Origin: Cyclobacterium sp.
GTDB lineage: Bacteria > Bacteroidota > Bacteroidia > Cytophagales > Cyclobacteriaceae
Assembly: GCF_014762705.1 (NCBI RefSeq)
Contig: NZ_JABURL010000119.1
Location: 62,001-126,000 of the forward strand
Length of the DNA stretch: 64,000 nucleotides
Reading direction: 5' to 3'
Both the position numbers and the translations under genes were made by a program. The notes beneath the pieces are model-generated. The model made no database searches, was not told where the DNA came from, and was given only the letters and a program-made list of their open reading frames with translations. Below are positions 36,191 to 45,692 of the stretch, in pieces. Within the stretch, counting starts at the first letter, position 1; every line of letters begins with the position of its first letter.

Positions 36191-37780
36191 ATGACATTAA
36201 AAAATATGTTGCCCCTCTTTGCTACTTTGCTGATGGTCTCCTGTCAGCAGGAGCAGGCGGAGCAAGCTGCAAAACAAAAACCCAATATCCTGTTTATCCT
36301 GGCCGATGACCTGGGTTATCACGATTTAAGCTGTATGGGCAGCGATTATTATGAGACACCAAATATCGACAGGATAGCCAATGAGGGCATGATTTTTACC
36401 AATGGTTATGCCGCCTGTCAGGTTTGCAGCCCTTCCCGGGCCAGCCTGATGTCCGGCAAATTTCCGGCAAGACATGGGATCACCGATTGGATCGGTGCCA
36501 AAACAGGAGAGGACTGGAGAGCGGCAGGAAGGTTCAACAAACTGCTGCCGCCAGAAAACAAGGACCAGCTGGACCTGGATTACACCACCTTGCCGGAAGC
36601 CATGAAAGCAGCCGGATATGCTACCTTTTTTGCCGGAAAATGGCATTTGGGCGGAGAAGGCTCTTTGCCTGAAGATCATGGTTTTGATATCAATAAGGGT
36701 GGCTGGGACAAGGGTAGCCCCATGGGAGGATTTTACGCGCCCTGGGAAAATCCTTACCTGGAAAGTGGTCCCGATGGAGAAAGCCTGACCATGCGTCTGG
36801 CCAGGGAAACAGCCAATTTTATCCGGCAAGAGCAGGACAAACCTTTTTTTGCCTTTCTTTCCTTTTATGCTGTGCACGCTCCCATTCAGACTACCAAAGA
36901 AAAATGGTCTAAATACAGGGACAAAGCCGAGGCTTCCGGCATAGCGGACAAAGGATTTGAAATGGGGCATTTTCTTCCCATCCGGCAGGTGCAGGACAAT
37001 CCCGTTTATGGTGGATTGGTGGAAACCATGGATGATGCCGTCGGGCTTGTTATAAACACCCTGGAGGAGTTAGGGCTTGATGAAAATACCATCGTAATCT
37101 TTACTTCTGATAATGGAGGAGTGTCTGCAGGAGATGCCTTTGCTACTTCCAATCTACCATTACGTGGAGGAAAAGGGTATCAGTATGAAGGGGGTATTCG
37201 GGAGCCTTACTTTATCAAGACGCCTTTTCTGGACAATGCAGGTAAAACATCGGATGCTCCGGTGACAGGAACAGATTTTTACCCCACCTTGCTGGAACTG
37301 ATTGGTGAGGAATTAAAACCCGAAGAGCATGTGGATGGGGTCAGTCTTTTGCCATTGCTCACCGGGGGATCGATTGAGGAAAGACCCCTTATCTGGCATT
37401 ATCCCCATTATGGCAATCAGGGCGGGGAGCCCTCTTCCATTATCCGTCTGGGGGAATGGAAATTGATCCATTATTATGAAGATGGCCGGGAAGAATTGTA
37501 CAATCTGGATCAGGATTTGGAAGAAAACCATGATGTGGCTGCCGAAAACCCCGAATTGGCAGGCAAGTTGAGTGATCAGCTATTTGCCTATCTGGATGAA
37601 GTAGGGGCATTGTACCCTGAAAAAGATCCCATGTACGATCCGGCGAAGGAACAAGAGTACCTGGAAAGGATAAAAAATGTCCGTATGCCTGCCCTGGAAA
37701 AACAGCGCATGGATTTCCTGTCCAGGGATTTTGATCCGGGTAATCAATGGTGGGGCAGTGATGTGGGTACCAATGATTAA
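36191..37780 (+). CDS. Sulfatase 1 (S1 family), lipoprotein
   Basis: A 529-residue type I sulfatase. A lipobox (LLMVSC, Cys18) anchors it to the envelope. The sulfatase signature CSPSRASLMSGK starts at Cys79, which must be converted to formylglycine. Metal ligands are expected in LADDLGYHDL and FTSDNGGVSAGD; FAGKWHLGGEG carries the conserved Lys and His. The C-terminal small domain has GEWKLIHYYEDGREELYNL. It is directly after SusD 1 and was extended upstream to 36125 by the open frame, but the lipoprotein signal fixes 36191. The sulfated sugar is not known. Confidence 0.92.
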   Translation: MTLKNMLPLFATLLMVSCQQEQAEQAAKQKPNILFILADDLGYHDLSCMGSDYYETPNIDRIANEGMIFTNGYAACQVCSPSRASLMSGKFPARHGITDWIGAKTGEDWRAAGRFNKLLPPENKDQLDLDYTTLPEAMKAAGYATFFAGKWHLGGEGSLPEDHGFDINKGGWDKGSPMGGFYAPWENPYLESGPDGESLTMRLARETANFIRQEQDKPFFAFLSFYAVHAPIQTTKEKWSKYRDKAEASGIADKGFEMGHFLPIRQVQDNPVYGGLVETMDDAVGLVINTLEELGLDENTIVIFTSDNGGVSAGDAFATSNLPLRGGKGYQYEGGIREPYFIKTPFLDNAGKTSDAPVTGTDFYPTLLELIGEELKPEEHVDGVSLLPLLTGGSIEERPLIWHYPHYGNQGGEPSSIIRLGEWKLIHYYEDGREELYNLDQDLEENHDVAAENPELAGKLSDQLFAYLDEVGALYPEKDPMYDPAKEQEYLERIKNVRMPALEKQRMDFLSRDFDPGNQWWGSDVGTND

Positions 37781-37931
37781 TAATTCAAAATATTTGCGAA
37801 AATGGCCCTGTTCTAATAATCTTTTATGGAGGTGCAGGACCAGGTAAGTCCCTTGAAATCTAATAAATTTAATAATTCAATTATTTGGCTTATTTTAGAA
37901 ATTAAATAAAAAATATTTACCCCAACCCAAA

Positions 37932-39806
37932 ATGAAAAACCTGATAGTTATAATAAGCCTGTTTTTTATAATTTCCTGCAACCCTCCCAAAGAGGAACTT
38001 CCACTTCCCAATATTTTATGGATTACCAGTGAAGACAATAGCCCCTTTGCAGGCTGTTACGGCGATGAGTTTGCCACTACCCCCAATATGGATGCACTGG
38101 CTGCTGAAGGGTTTTTATATACCCATGCCTATGCCAATGTGCCTGTTTGTGCCCCCGCAAGAAATACCATTCTTACCGGTATTTATGCTACCTCAGGAGG
38201 ACACCAGCACATGCGGAGCTATTATGATAAATCAGACAAAATACAGCCCTACCCCCGAATGCTGAGAGAGTCCGGCTATTACTGCACCAATAATTCCAAA
38301 GAGGATTATAACATCAATCCAGAGCAAAATGAGGATTTTTGGGATGAATCAAGTAATAAGGCGCATTATAAAAACAGGCCCGAAGGCACGCCCTTTTTTG
38401 CGGTTTTCAATACCACCATCTCACATGAAAGTTCTATTCATCAATCCATTCCCTCCGGGGAATTGCGGCACAAGCCTGAAGATGTCACTTTGCCTCCTTA
38501 TCATCCGGATACTCCAGAAATGCGGCATGATTGGGCGCAGTATTACGATAAAATAGAGGATATGGATCAGAAAATCGGCGAGTTGTTACAGGAACTCGAG
38601 GAAAGTGGGGAAGCAGAAAATACCATCGTATTTTATTACGGGGATCATGGAGGGGTTTTGGCCAGAAGTAAAAGGTACGTATATGAAACAGGCACCCGGG
38701 TTCCATTCATTGTAAGAATTCCTGAAAAATACAAGCACCTTTATCCTGCCGAAAATCCGGGAACAAAAATTAACCGACTTATCAGCTTTGTGGATTTAGT
38801 ACCGACCTTGCTCAGTCTGATAGGAAAGGATATTCCGGATTATTTGCAAGGCAATGCATTTTTAGGAGCGCAAAAAACGGAAGACCCTGAATATGCATTT
38901 ATGTTTAGGGGTAGAATGGATGAGCGCTACGATATGAGTCGCTCGGCCAGGGACAATAAATACCGGTATATCCGAAATTACATTCCATATCGGGTGTATG
39001 GGCAGTTTCTGGAATACCTGTGGAGAGCCCCTTCCATCCAATCCTGGGAAGCGGCTTACAAAGCAGGCGAATGCAATGAGATCCAATCCAAATTCTGGAA
39101 TACCAAGCCTGCAGAGGAGCTATATGACACAGAAAATGATCCCTGGGAAGTCAACAATCTGGCAAATGATCCCCAATACGAAGATATACTGAAAAGGATG
39201 CGTGGCGCTACCAAAGACTGGATGCTGGAAATTGAAGATACCGGATTTATCCCTGAGGCAGAGTTGATTGACCGTACTGAAGGCACCACAGCCTACGATT
39301 ATATGAGGACAGCAGACCTGGATCTCAATGCATTGATAGATGGAGCAAACCTGGCTTCAGATCCGCAAAAAGGAGACATTCCTTTTCTTGTCGAGATGCT
39401 GAATGATGAAGAGGCGGCCATCCGGTATTGGGGAGCGACTGGTATGTTGATTCTGGGAGAAGATGCTGGCGACGCTCAGGAAGCCCTCAGGAATGTCCTG
39501 AATGATTCCTCTCCCAATGTCAAAGTGGTTGCAGCTGAAGCCATGTACCGGTTAGGCTTTGAGGAGGAAGGTCTTCAGGCTTTGTATGAAGTACTGGAAA
39601 CCCCCAATTCGTTTGCCAGAACTCATGCACTGAACGCCATCGATAGCATAGAAGATGAGGCAGAGGCTACACAAATGGCTGTTTTGGACATGATAGGAAT
39701 GGTGGGAGAGTTTAACCGCAGCCATTACGACCTTAGGGCGGCCAAGGGGCTGCTGACCAAGTGGAACATCGATCCCATGGACCATGGGTATGACATGAAT
39801 TGGTAG
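37932..39806 (+). CDS. Sulfatase 2 with C-terminal HEAT-like repeats, lipoprotein
   Basis: A 624-residue sulfatase with lipobox Cys16 (FFIISC). The signature reads CAPARNTILTG with Cys73 as the formylglycine precursor, Ala replacing Ser at the third variable position. The second metal site is FYYGDHGGVLARSK. After the catalytic domain (to about residue 470) there are helical repeats of the HEAT type: PFLVEMLNDEEAAIRYWGAT and VLNDSSPNVKVVAAEAMYRL among them. Such tails may bind protein or glycan. It lies 150 bases after sulfatase 1 in module 1. Confidence 0.9.
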   Translation: MKNLIVIISLFFIISCNPPKEELPLPNILWITSEDNSPFAGCYGDEFATTPNMDALAAEGFLYTHAYANVPVCAPARNTILTGIYATSGGHQHMRSYYDKSDKIQPYPRMLRESGYYCTNNSKEDYNINPEQNEDFWDESSNKAHYKNRPEGTPFFAVFNTTISHESSIHQSIPSGELRHKPEDVTLPPYHPDTPEMRHDWAQYYDKIEDMDQKIGELLQELEESGEAENTIVFYYGDHGGVLARSKRYVYETGTRVPFIVRIPEKYKHLYPAENPGTKINRLISFVDLVPTLLSLIGKDIPDYLQGNAFLGAQKTEDPEYAFMFRGRMDERYDMSRSARDNKYRYIRNYIPYRVYGQFLEYLWRAPSIQSWEAAYKAGECNEIQSKFWNTKPAEELYDTENDPWEVNNLANDPQYEDILKRMRGATKDWMLEIEDTGFIPEAELIDRTEGTTAYDYMRTADLDLNALIDGANLASDPQKGDIPFLVEMLNDEEAAIRYWGATGMLILGEDAGDAQEALRNVLNDSSPNVKVVAAEAMYRLGFEEEGLQALYEVLETPNSFARTHALNAIDSIEDEAEATQMAVLDMIGMVGEFNRSHYDLRAAKGLLTKWNIDPMDHGYDMNW

Positions 39807-39810
39807 GGAC

Positions 39811-40272
39811 ATGAAAAGAGGCTTTGTCTGGCTGGAGGGTTTTCAGGGAAGTGTCAAACTTTTGAATATGGCCTATTGGGTGGGTAAAGGAACCTCTCAG
39901 TTGACAGACCGATTTACGGATCAAAAGGATATTCCCTTCCTTCACTTTCAGTTGAATGACCAAATGGAGCAGTGGCAGCAGGTGCAGCTCAATTGGTTTT
40001 CGGATTACCGGGATCAGGGGGTGGACATTTCCCATTTGGACCGCTTGGTGATCAACCTGGGTACCTGGCATGTCAATGACGGCAACAGCCCTGGTTTTGG
40101 CATCTACTTTTCCAATATAAGGCTAAAGGAGGGGTTGCAGGAATCCCTTATCAATCAGACGCTCATTCAGTCCATGCCGGATGAAAAAATGTGGTGGATG
40201 AATAAGTACGAGCCATTCGTTCACATTGCGGGAGAGCACCGGTATATCATGTCAACAGGTAAAAAACATTGA
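39811..40272 (+). CDS. Small predicted beta-sandwich protein, no signal peptide
   Basis: A 153-residue protein rich in aromatic residues and beta-strands. LDRLVINLGTWHVNDGNSP and GFGIYFSNIRLKE resemble the galactose-binding-like domains found at the ends of glycan enzymes. It has no signal peptide although all its neighbours are exported, and it starts abruptly four bases after sulfatase 2. It could be a leftover C-terminal fragment of a larger enzyme, or a cytosolic protein. Its stop overlaps the start of the GH78 gene (TGATG), so it is translated in the operon. No family is firmly recognised. Confidence 0.55.
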   Translation: MKRGFVWLEGFQGSVKLLNMAYWVGKGTSQLTDRFTDQKDIPFLHFQLNDQMEQWQQVQLNWFSDYRDQGVDISHLDRLVINLGTWHVNDGNSPGFGIYFSNIRLKEGLQESLINQTLIQSMPDEKMWWMNKYEPFVHIAGEHRYIMSTGKKH

Positions 40273-42983
40273 TGATGCAGATTAAGTTGATTCTATTCTT
40301 CCTGTTCCTCACATTGCTGAGCGCCTGTCAAAAGGATAGCCGCTTTGAAGTTAATCAACTAACCACCAATCACCTGGAAAAGCCTTTGGGTCTGGAAGAA
40401 GATCCTTTGTTTAGCTGGCAAATAGCTGTTGAATCCGGTTGCAGGCAGTCGGCCTACCAGATTTTGGTGGGCAGCAGTCCGGAAAAACTGGAAGGGGGAA
40501 AGGCAGATCTTTGGGATTCCGGCAAAGTGCCCTCTTCCCTTTCTGTGAACCGGGCTTACCAGGGCAAAGAGCCGCAGGCCGGTAAGCGGTATTATTGGAA
40601 GGTGTTGGTATGGAACAAAGCAGGAGAGCTGTCAGCAAGTGAGCCTTCCTGGTTTGAAATGGGGCTGATGCCGGACAGCCATTGGGAAGCAAAATGGATT
40701 TCCCATGTACCGGAAGGAAATGAAATTCCCCCATTAACAGCGGCTCCCTATTTCCGGAAGGCTTTCGAATTGCCCGATACCTTTCAATTTGCCAGGCTTT
40801 ATATTTCCGGTTTGGGGTACCATGAGGCTTGGATCAACGGGCAGAAAGTGGGCGACCATGTGCTTGACCCCGCCATGACCCGGTATGATAAACGAGTGAA
40901 ATATGTGGTTCACGATGTGACCGATTTACTTCAAAAAGGGGAGAATGTGATCGGCGTAGTTTTGGGAAATGGTTGGTACAACCAGCATACACGTGAGGCC
41001 TGGGACTTTGATCAGGCTCCCTGGAGAGCTTCCCCAGCCCTCCGGGCACAGCTGAAGGTGGTGGATACAGTAGGAAAGGAACATTGGATCTATTCCGGCA
41101 AAGACTGGAAGTTCAGCCTGGAAGGCCCCATCATCTTTGACGGGGTGCATAATGGGGAGACCTATGATGCCCGAAAAGAAATGCAGGGATGGGCAGCACC
41201 GGGTTATTTCGGTGATTCCTGGATGGATGCCTATGAAATTTCCGGTCCTGAAGGCAAGATGTCCGCGCAGCTTATGCCCCCCATCAGGCGGATACAATCT
41301 CTTAAGGCCCAAAAACAATGGGAAGTCAATGACAGTACTATCATGCTGGATTTTGGCCAAAATCTTACGGGCTGGGCCAATATCCGGGTCAATGGCCCGG
41401 CAGGATCTCGTGTCAAAATGCGGTATGGAGAGCGCATTTATCCCGACAGTACCTTGGATGTGGAAGAACTCAGCCGTTTTATCTGGACCGGCGATACCCA
41501 GACGGACAGGTATTATTTGAAGGGAGCTGGGGAGGCCTCCTGGCACCCCATTTTCACCTATCAGGGTTTTCAGTATGTGGAACTGACCCGAAGTGATCCG
41601 GAGATAGAGGTTATAGAGATTCAGGCCGACGTGGTCCATACGGATCTGGCTGAAAAGGGCTACTTCAGAAGTTCCAATGAGTTGTTCAACCAACTCCAGG
41701 AAAATTTTGAATGGTCATTTTTGGGCAATTATCATGGCTATCCCACCGATTGTCCCCACCGGGAGAAAATGGGCTGGTCCGGAGATGCGCTATTGGTGGC
41801 CGAAGCTGGTTGCTACAATTTTGACATGAGCCGGGCTTACCTGAAATGGATAGATGACTTTGTAGATGAACAGCAGCCAAATGGAGATCTTCCCGGAATC
41901 ATCCCCACCAGTGGTTGGGGATATACCTACAACCAAAGTGAAGATCCGGAGCGTGGCTATGGGCCCCAATGGGAAGGAGCTTTTATGGAAATACCCTGGC
42001 AGCTGTACCGGTTTACGGGTGATTCTACCATAATCAGCAACTACTATCCGGCATTCAAAAAATATGTGGATTACCTCAGGGCACATGCCCATGGTGATCT
42101 TCTTAATTTTGGTATTGATGACCACAAGCAGTTGGAAAAAAAGACAAAGGGCCCTTTTCTGGCCTCTGCTTTTTTTTATTATTTCAGCGATATGCTTTCC
42201 CGAATGGCAGCGATTGCCGGAGAGGAACAGGACAGGCAGACCTATACCGAAATGGCTGGCAAGGTAAAAGAAGCATTCAATATTAAGTACTATGATCCAC
42301 AAAGTGGAAGCTACAATCACGGGGGGCAGGCCGCCCAGGCGGTTCCCTTGTTTGTTGGGCTGGTAGAAAAAGATCAGGAAGGGGCTGTATTGGCCGGTTT
42401 GTTACATGCCATTGATGCAAAGGATGGGCATATCGATGCAGGGGTAGTGGGTACCAAGGCCATTCTCCATGTTTTGATGGATTTCAAGCAGGATAGGATA
42501 TTGTATGAAATGGCCAATAAGCGTACTTTTCCTGGTTGGGGGTACTGGGTGGATGAATTGAATGCCAATACCTTGTATCAAAATTGGGATGGTTCCCAAA
42601 GCCGCAACCACATCATGTTTGGTACCATCGGGGACTATTTTTATATGGGACTTGCCGGCATACGTCCTGTGGAAGAGAATCCCGGATTTGAAAAGATACT
42701 GATCCAGCCTTCCTTTGATAATGATCTGGAATGGGTGGAAGCCGGACATCATTCCCCCTTCGGCTGGATCCGGTCACATTGGAAAAAGCTAGGAGAAAGC
42801 ATTTTGTTGGAAGTGGAAGTGCCTGCCAATACACAAGCTGAAATACGTTTACCCGTGGGGGTAGGAAAGCAACTATTGTTGGACGGAGAGCAGTTATTTG
42901 GAGATTTGATCCAAAATCAGGATTTGGCAGTATCTTACACCAAATTGTTAGTGGATAGTGGAATGCATGTACTAGAGTTTTAA
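40272..42983 (+). CDS. Alpha-L-rhamnosidase, GH78, lipoprotein
   Basis: A 903-residue glycoside hydrolase family 78 enzyme that releases alpha-linked L-rhamnose with inversion. A lipobox (LTLLSAC) near the N-terminus anchors it. The order is: an N-terminal fibronectin-like part (NHLEKPLGLEEDPLFSWQIA), the rhamnosidase N domain (WINGQKVGDHVLDPAMTRYD), then the (alpha/alpha)6 barrel with DCPHREKMGWSGDALL, PQWEGAFMEIPWQLYRFTGD and SRNHIMFGTIGDYFYMGLAG, and a C-terminal beta domain. The acidic residues of the DCP and QWEG segments are in the expected places. In this locus it suggests a rhamnose-containing target glycan. Confidence 0.93.
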   Translation: MMQIKLILFFLFLTLLSACQKDSRFEVNQLTTNHLEKPLGLEEDPLFSWQIAVESGCRQSAYQILVGSSPEKLEGGKADLWDSGKVPSSLSVNRAYQGKEPQAGKRYYWKVLVWNKAGELSASEPSWFEMGLMPDSHWEAKWISHVPEGNEIPPLTAAPYFRKAFELPDTFQFARLYISGLGYHEAWINGQKVGDHVLDPAMTRYDKRVKYVVHDVTDLLQKGENVIGVVLGNGWYNQHTREAWDFDQAPWRASPALRAQLKVVDTVGKEHWIYSGKDWKFSLEGPIIFDGVHNGETYDARKEMQGWAAPGYFGDSWMDAYEISGPEGKMSAQLMPPIRRIQSLKAQKQWEVNDSTIMLDFGQNLTGWANIRVNGPAGSRVKMRYGERIYPDSTLDVEELSRFIWTGDTQTDRYYLKGAGEASWHPIFTYQGFQYVELTRSDPEIEVIEIQADVVHTDLAEKGYFRSSNELFNQLQENFEWSFLGNYHGYPTDCPHREKMGWSGDALLVAEAGCYNFDMSRAYLKWIDDFVDEQQPNGDLPGIIPTSGWGYTYNQSEDPERGYGPQWEGAFMEIPWQLYRFTGDSTIISNYYPAFKKYVDYLRAHAHGDLLNFGIDDHKQLEKKTKGPFLASAFFYYFSDMLSRMAAIAGEEQDRQTYTEMAGKVKEAFNIKYYDPQSGSYNHGGQAAQAVPLFVGLVEKDQEGAVLAGLLHAIDAKDGHIDAGVVGTKAILHVLMDFKQDRILYEMANKRTFPGWGYWVDELNANTLYQNWDGSQSRNHIMFGTIGDYFYMGLAGIRPVEENPGFEKILIQPSFDNDLEWVEAGHHSPFGWIRSHWKKLGESILLEVEVPANTQAEIRLPVGVGKQLLLDGEQLFGDLIQNQDLAVSYTKLLVDSGMHVLEF

Positions 42984-43422
42984 CAACTTTTTAATTTAAT
43001 GTTAGTTCTATATCGGAAAGTTTTGATTGCTCTATGCTTCAATAAAACCAAAAAAAGAGTAGAAAATTGATGTTATATTAGAATGGGATGGACTCTCTTG
43101 TAAAAGGTCGCGGAGTCTATTTTTTTATAATCATCATCGCTTCTTATTCAAATGGAATATCCTTTCTATAAGTTTTTTAAATTTTATAAATAATAGTTGT
43201 TTTTTTAAAATTATAACACTATTTTAAGTGCGATTTTATTATTGTTTGATAGTCACTGGTACTGCAACTTCAGGAATATGCAATCCTTTGCAGTTTTTAG
43301 TCAGCTAATTGGCTTATTTATTACGTAAGAACATAACTACTATTTAAACTACCAAGCTATTGCTGTCATCGGATGCCGAAAAGATGTTAAGAGAGTAGGC
43401 AAAACTTTTAACTATTTTACTT
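42984..43422. other. Intergenic region between PUL module 1 and the lipoprotein pair
   Basis: About 440 AT-rich bases. A short stem GACTC (43091-43095)/GAGTC (43113-43117) followed by a run of T (43121 onward) could be a weak terminator of module 1. No gene is visible. Confidence 0.35.
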
Positions 43423-44283
43423 ATGAAAACCAACATTTCACTTGTATCTGCGGTTTGCATTCTCGTTTCATGTCAGGAGGATTTGGATGTAAAACGCCCT
43501 GATTTAGATCTTTCTAATGCTCCTGAAAGATTTGAACAAATGTACTCGGATGGGCTGGGTGTTGCTATTCAGTCTTTGGATGAAATCTTAAAAGAGGAGA
43601 ACGGTAAAATGATGTATTTGGATAGACAATCCTTACAAACCAAAACGTTTCAGCATTGGGAAAATAATTACATTCTCATAGATAATTTTGATTCGGAATC
43701 ATTCCTTGGAGAAAGTTTAGAAAACAAAAATTTTGGTAATACTATTGTTGATCCTCATTCTTTAGAATTTTTAGAAACCCTTGAAGATGCTTATAGTAGG
43801 GAGCAGCTACCGATCCTTCTGGAATTTTTAAATGAGCTGTTTGAATCGGATGATTTTGGGAAGGCGAAATTTTTATCTAAAAATTTTCATAATAAGCTAT
43901 TTGATAGTAATTTGTCTAATGAGGAAAAGCTGGAACTACATGCCATAGGTTCCGGAGTTTATGCCTTGGCTGACTTCTTGGAAAATGGTGGGATGGACAG
44001 ATTTGGAGAACAAATGGCTGTGCTGGTTAAAGGATCAGGGTACTCTTCTAATTTGCGCTGTAGAGTAGACATGAGGGCGGTATGGGCCAGTGCTGTCGTA
44101 TCAGGAGGAATAAATGCAGTTAGAGGAGGAGTTATTGGCTGTGCCGGGGGTACAGTTGTTTTCCCGTTATTAGGCACAGCCTCAGGATGTGTAGGAGGTG
44201 CTGTCATGGGCGGGGCGGTAGGATTTATCGAAGGTGCTTTTGGAGGATTGGCGGGGTCTTTGCTTTTAACATGTTGGAGATGA
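43423..44283 (+). CDS. Lipoprotein with glycine-zipper C-terminus
   Basis: A 286-residue hypothetical lipoprotein. The signal ends in CILVSC with Cys17. Residues about 25-205 are acidic and helical. From about 218 the protein changes to a hydrophobic, glycine-rich segment with GGxxG spacing and three cysteines (VSGGINAVRGGVIGCAGG, TASGCVGGAVMGGAVGF, FGGLAGSLLLTCWR). Glycine zippers of this kind insert in membranes and occur in bacteriocin-like peptides as well as in outer-membrane anchors. The downstream gene overlaps its stop by four bases. Function unknown; a membrane-active protein is a hypothesis. Confidence 0.65.
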   Translation: MKTNISLVSAVCILVSCQEDLDVKRPDLDLSNAPERFEQMYSDGLGVAIQSLDEILKEENGKMMYLDRQSLQTKTFQHWENNYILIDNFDSESFLGESLENKNFGNTIVDPHSLEFLETLEDAYSREQLPILLEFLNELFESDDFGKAKFLSKNFHNKLFDSNLSNEEKLELHAIGSGVYALADFLENGGMDRFGEQMAVLVKGSGYSSNLRCRVDMRAVWASAVVSGGINAVRGGVIGCAGGTVVFPLLGTASGCVGGAVMGGAVGFIEGAFGGLAGSLLLTCWR

Positions 44284-44489
44284 TTAATATGGAATCCAGT
44301 AAACTGAAATCTCATTTAACTTCATTTATATTCGGGATAATTGGATCCTATCTTCTTATGGTTTTAACTCCACTTGGATCTACTGATCCCAATAGTTTTG
44401 GATTTTATTGGGCAATTATTGTGGGGATGGTTACCTCATTTTCCACTGCCTGGACCGTAAAAAAATTCCAGAAAAAACCGGATGAATAA
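44280..44489 (+). CDS. Two-helix small membrane protein
   Basis: A 69-residue protein with two transmembrane helices (about 14-30, SFIFGIIGSYLLMVLT, and 40-58, FYWAIIVGMVTSFSTAW) and a charged C-terminus (KKFQKKPDE). The ATG at 44280 overlaps the TGA of the glycine-zipper lipoprotein gene, so the two are coupled; ATG 44289 is an alternative. Small two-helix proteins next to membrane-active proteins are often immunity proteins, but that is only suggested by position. Confidence 0.6.
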   Translation: MINMESSKLKSHLTSFIFGIIGSYLLMVLTPLGSTDPNSFGFYWAIIVGMVTSFSTAWTVKKFQKKPDE

Positions 44490-44517
44490 GTGTGTATTCA
44501 ACCAATGATAAAAGTAA

Positions 44518-44557
44518 ACGATCCCTTTTTCGGAGAAGACCTCCGGGAAGGGATCGT
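44518..44557 (+). terminator. Hairpin after the lipoprotein pair
   Basis: A ten-base-pair stem, ACGATCCCTT (44518-44527) with AAGGGATCGT (44548-44557), contains a second small stem CGGA/TCCG. It lies about 30 bases after the two-helix gene and before the ECF sigma gene. Only a short T-rich stretch follows, so termination is likely but not certain. Confidence 0.5.
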
Positions 44558-44680
44558 ATATTTGACATCGGCTGGGTGCAGAAAGCATTTTGAATAAAAG
44601 GGATGGGATAATATTTGGTAATCTGTAGGTATTCCCCGATTTTTCATTAAATTTAGACCCCATTACCAATAAACCCTACC

Positions 44681-45280
44681 ATGTCTGCCCCTTATCCCAA
44701 ATACGCAAAGGAAGCGCCTACCCTGGAAAATGCTGCCAAAAGCCCATCCGATTCGCTGCTTTGGGATCAATTCCGTAAGGGTAGTGATGCGGCATTTATA
44801 CAGATCTATGAGCAGTATTTTGACCATTTGTATGCCTATGGCATGCGAATCAGTTTGGACGAATCCCTGACCAAAGATGGCATACAGGAAGTGTTTTTTG
44901 ACCTCAGGAAGCTTCGGGAAAAATTGGGTCCTACGGATCATATCAAGTTTTATTTGCTGAAATGCCTGAAGAGGAAGCTATATCAGCAACAAAGTCGCTG
45001 GGAAGGCAGAAGACAGCCCCTGGCGGGTGAGCATGGTTTTGATTTTGTTTTGTCTCCCGAGCAGCATTTGATCGACCAGCAATTGGATCAGGATAAAGTC
45101 AACGCCTTGAACCGGGCCATTTCCCGGTTGAGTCCCAGAAAAAAAGAGATCATCTATTATTTTTTTTATGAAGGCTTGTCATATGCGGAAATCCGGGAAT
45201 TGATGGGCATGGACAGCGATCATACTACCCGCAACCTGATGTACAAAGCACTGGCTTTTTTGCGCAAAACCCTGGGATAA
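44681..45280 (+). CDS. ECF sigma-70 family RNA polymerase sigma factor
   Basis: A 199-residue extracytoplasmic-function sigma factor of the Bacteroidota FecI-like type. Region 2 spans about residues 28-95 (WDQFRKGSDAAFIQIYEQYF and DGIQEVFFDLRKLREKL); region 4 spans about 140-195 with RAISRLSPRKKEIIYYFFYE and the helix-turn-helix LSYAEIRELMGMDSDHTTRN. It should be held by FecR 2, 412 bases downstream, and switched on when SusC 2 binds its ligand. It is the only sigma gene for three FecR genes in the window. Confidence 0.9.
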   Translation: MSAPYPKYAKEAPTLENAAKSPSDSLLWDQFRKGSDAAFIQIYEQYFDHLYAYGMRISLDESLTKDGIQEVFFDLRKLREKLGPTDHIKFYLLKCLKRKLYQQQSRWEGRRQPLAGEHGFDFVLSPEQHLIDQQLDQDKVNALNRAISRLSPRKKEIIYYFFYEGLSYAEIRELMGMDSDHTTRNLMYKALAFLRKTLG

Positions 45281-45692
45281 TCAGCATGGACCAGGCCCCC
45301 CAATACCCATAACTCCGTCCCCCATCACAACATCAACCAATCTCTCTCAACCTTCCTCAATCCTTTTCAATCTCCCTCAATCTCCTTAAATACCACCTCT
45401 TAGTCCCTAAGTCTCTAAGTCTCCTATTTCCTTAGTGTCCTTCGCTCTTTGTGACCTCAGTAAAAAAATATCCTGTACCTCCCATCCGTCCCCCTGTCAC
45501 TCCGTCTCCAAGTCTCCAAGTCTCTATGTCTCTCAGTCTCCCCTCGCTTAGTCCCTAAGTCTTCGTGTCCAATAATTTTGGAATACGGCAGGACATTTTT
45601 AAATGCTGACCATATCTATTAAAAAAAGTAAATTTTTTAGGTGTTGTTTGGGTGGATTGCCGCATTTACAGTAAAGAAGAAGATTAAACTCC
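45281..45692. repeat. Pyrimidine-rich low-complexity tract before FecR 2
   Basis: Of this 412-base gap, about 45295-45570 is strongly C/T-rich on the plus strand and made of degenerate short units such as TCTCCCTCAA and AAGTCTCTAAGTCT. The block CTTAGTCCCTAAGTCT occurs twice (near 45400 and 45550). It separates the sigma gene from its FecR. No open frame of quality lies in it. It may be an expanded simple repeat or affect transcript elongation. Confidence 0.7.
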
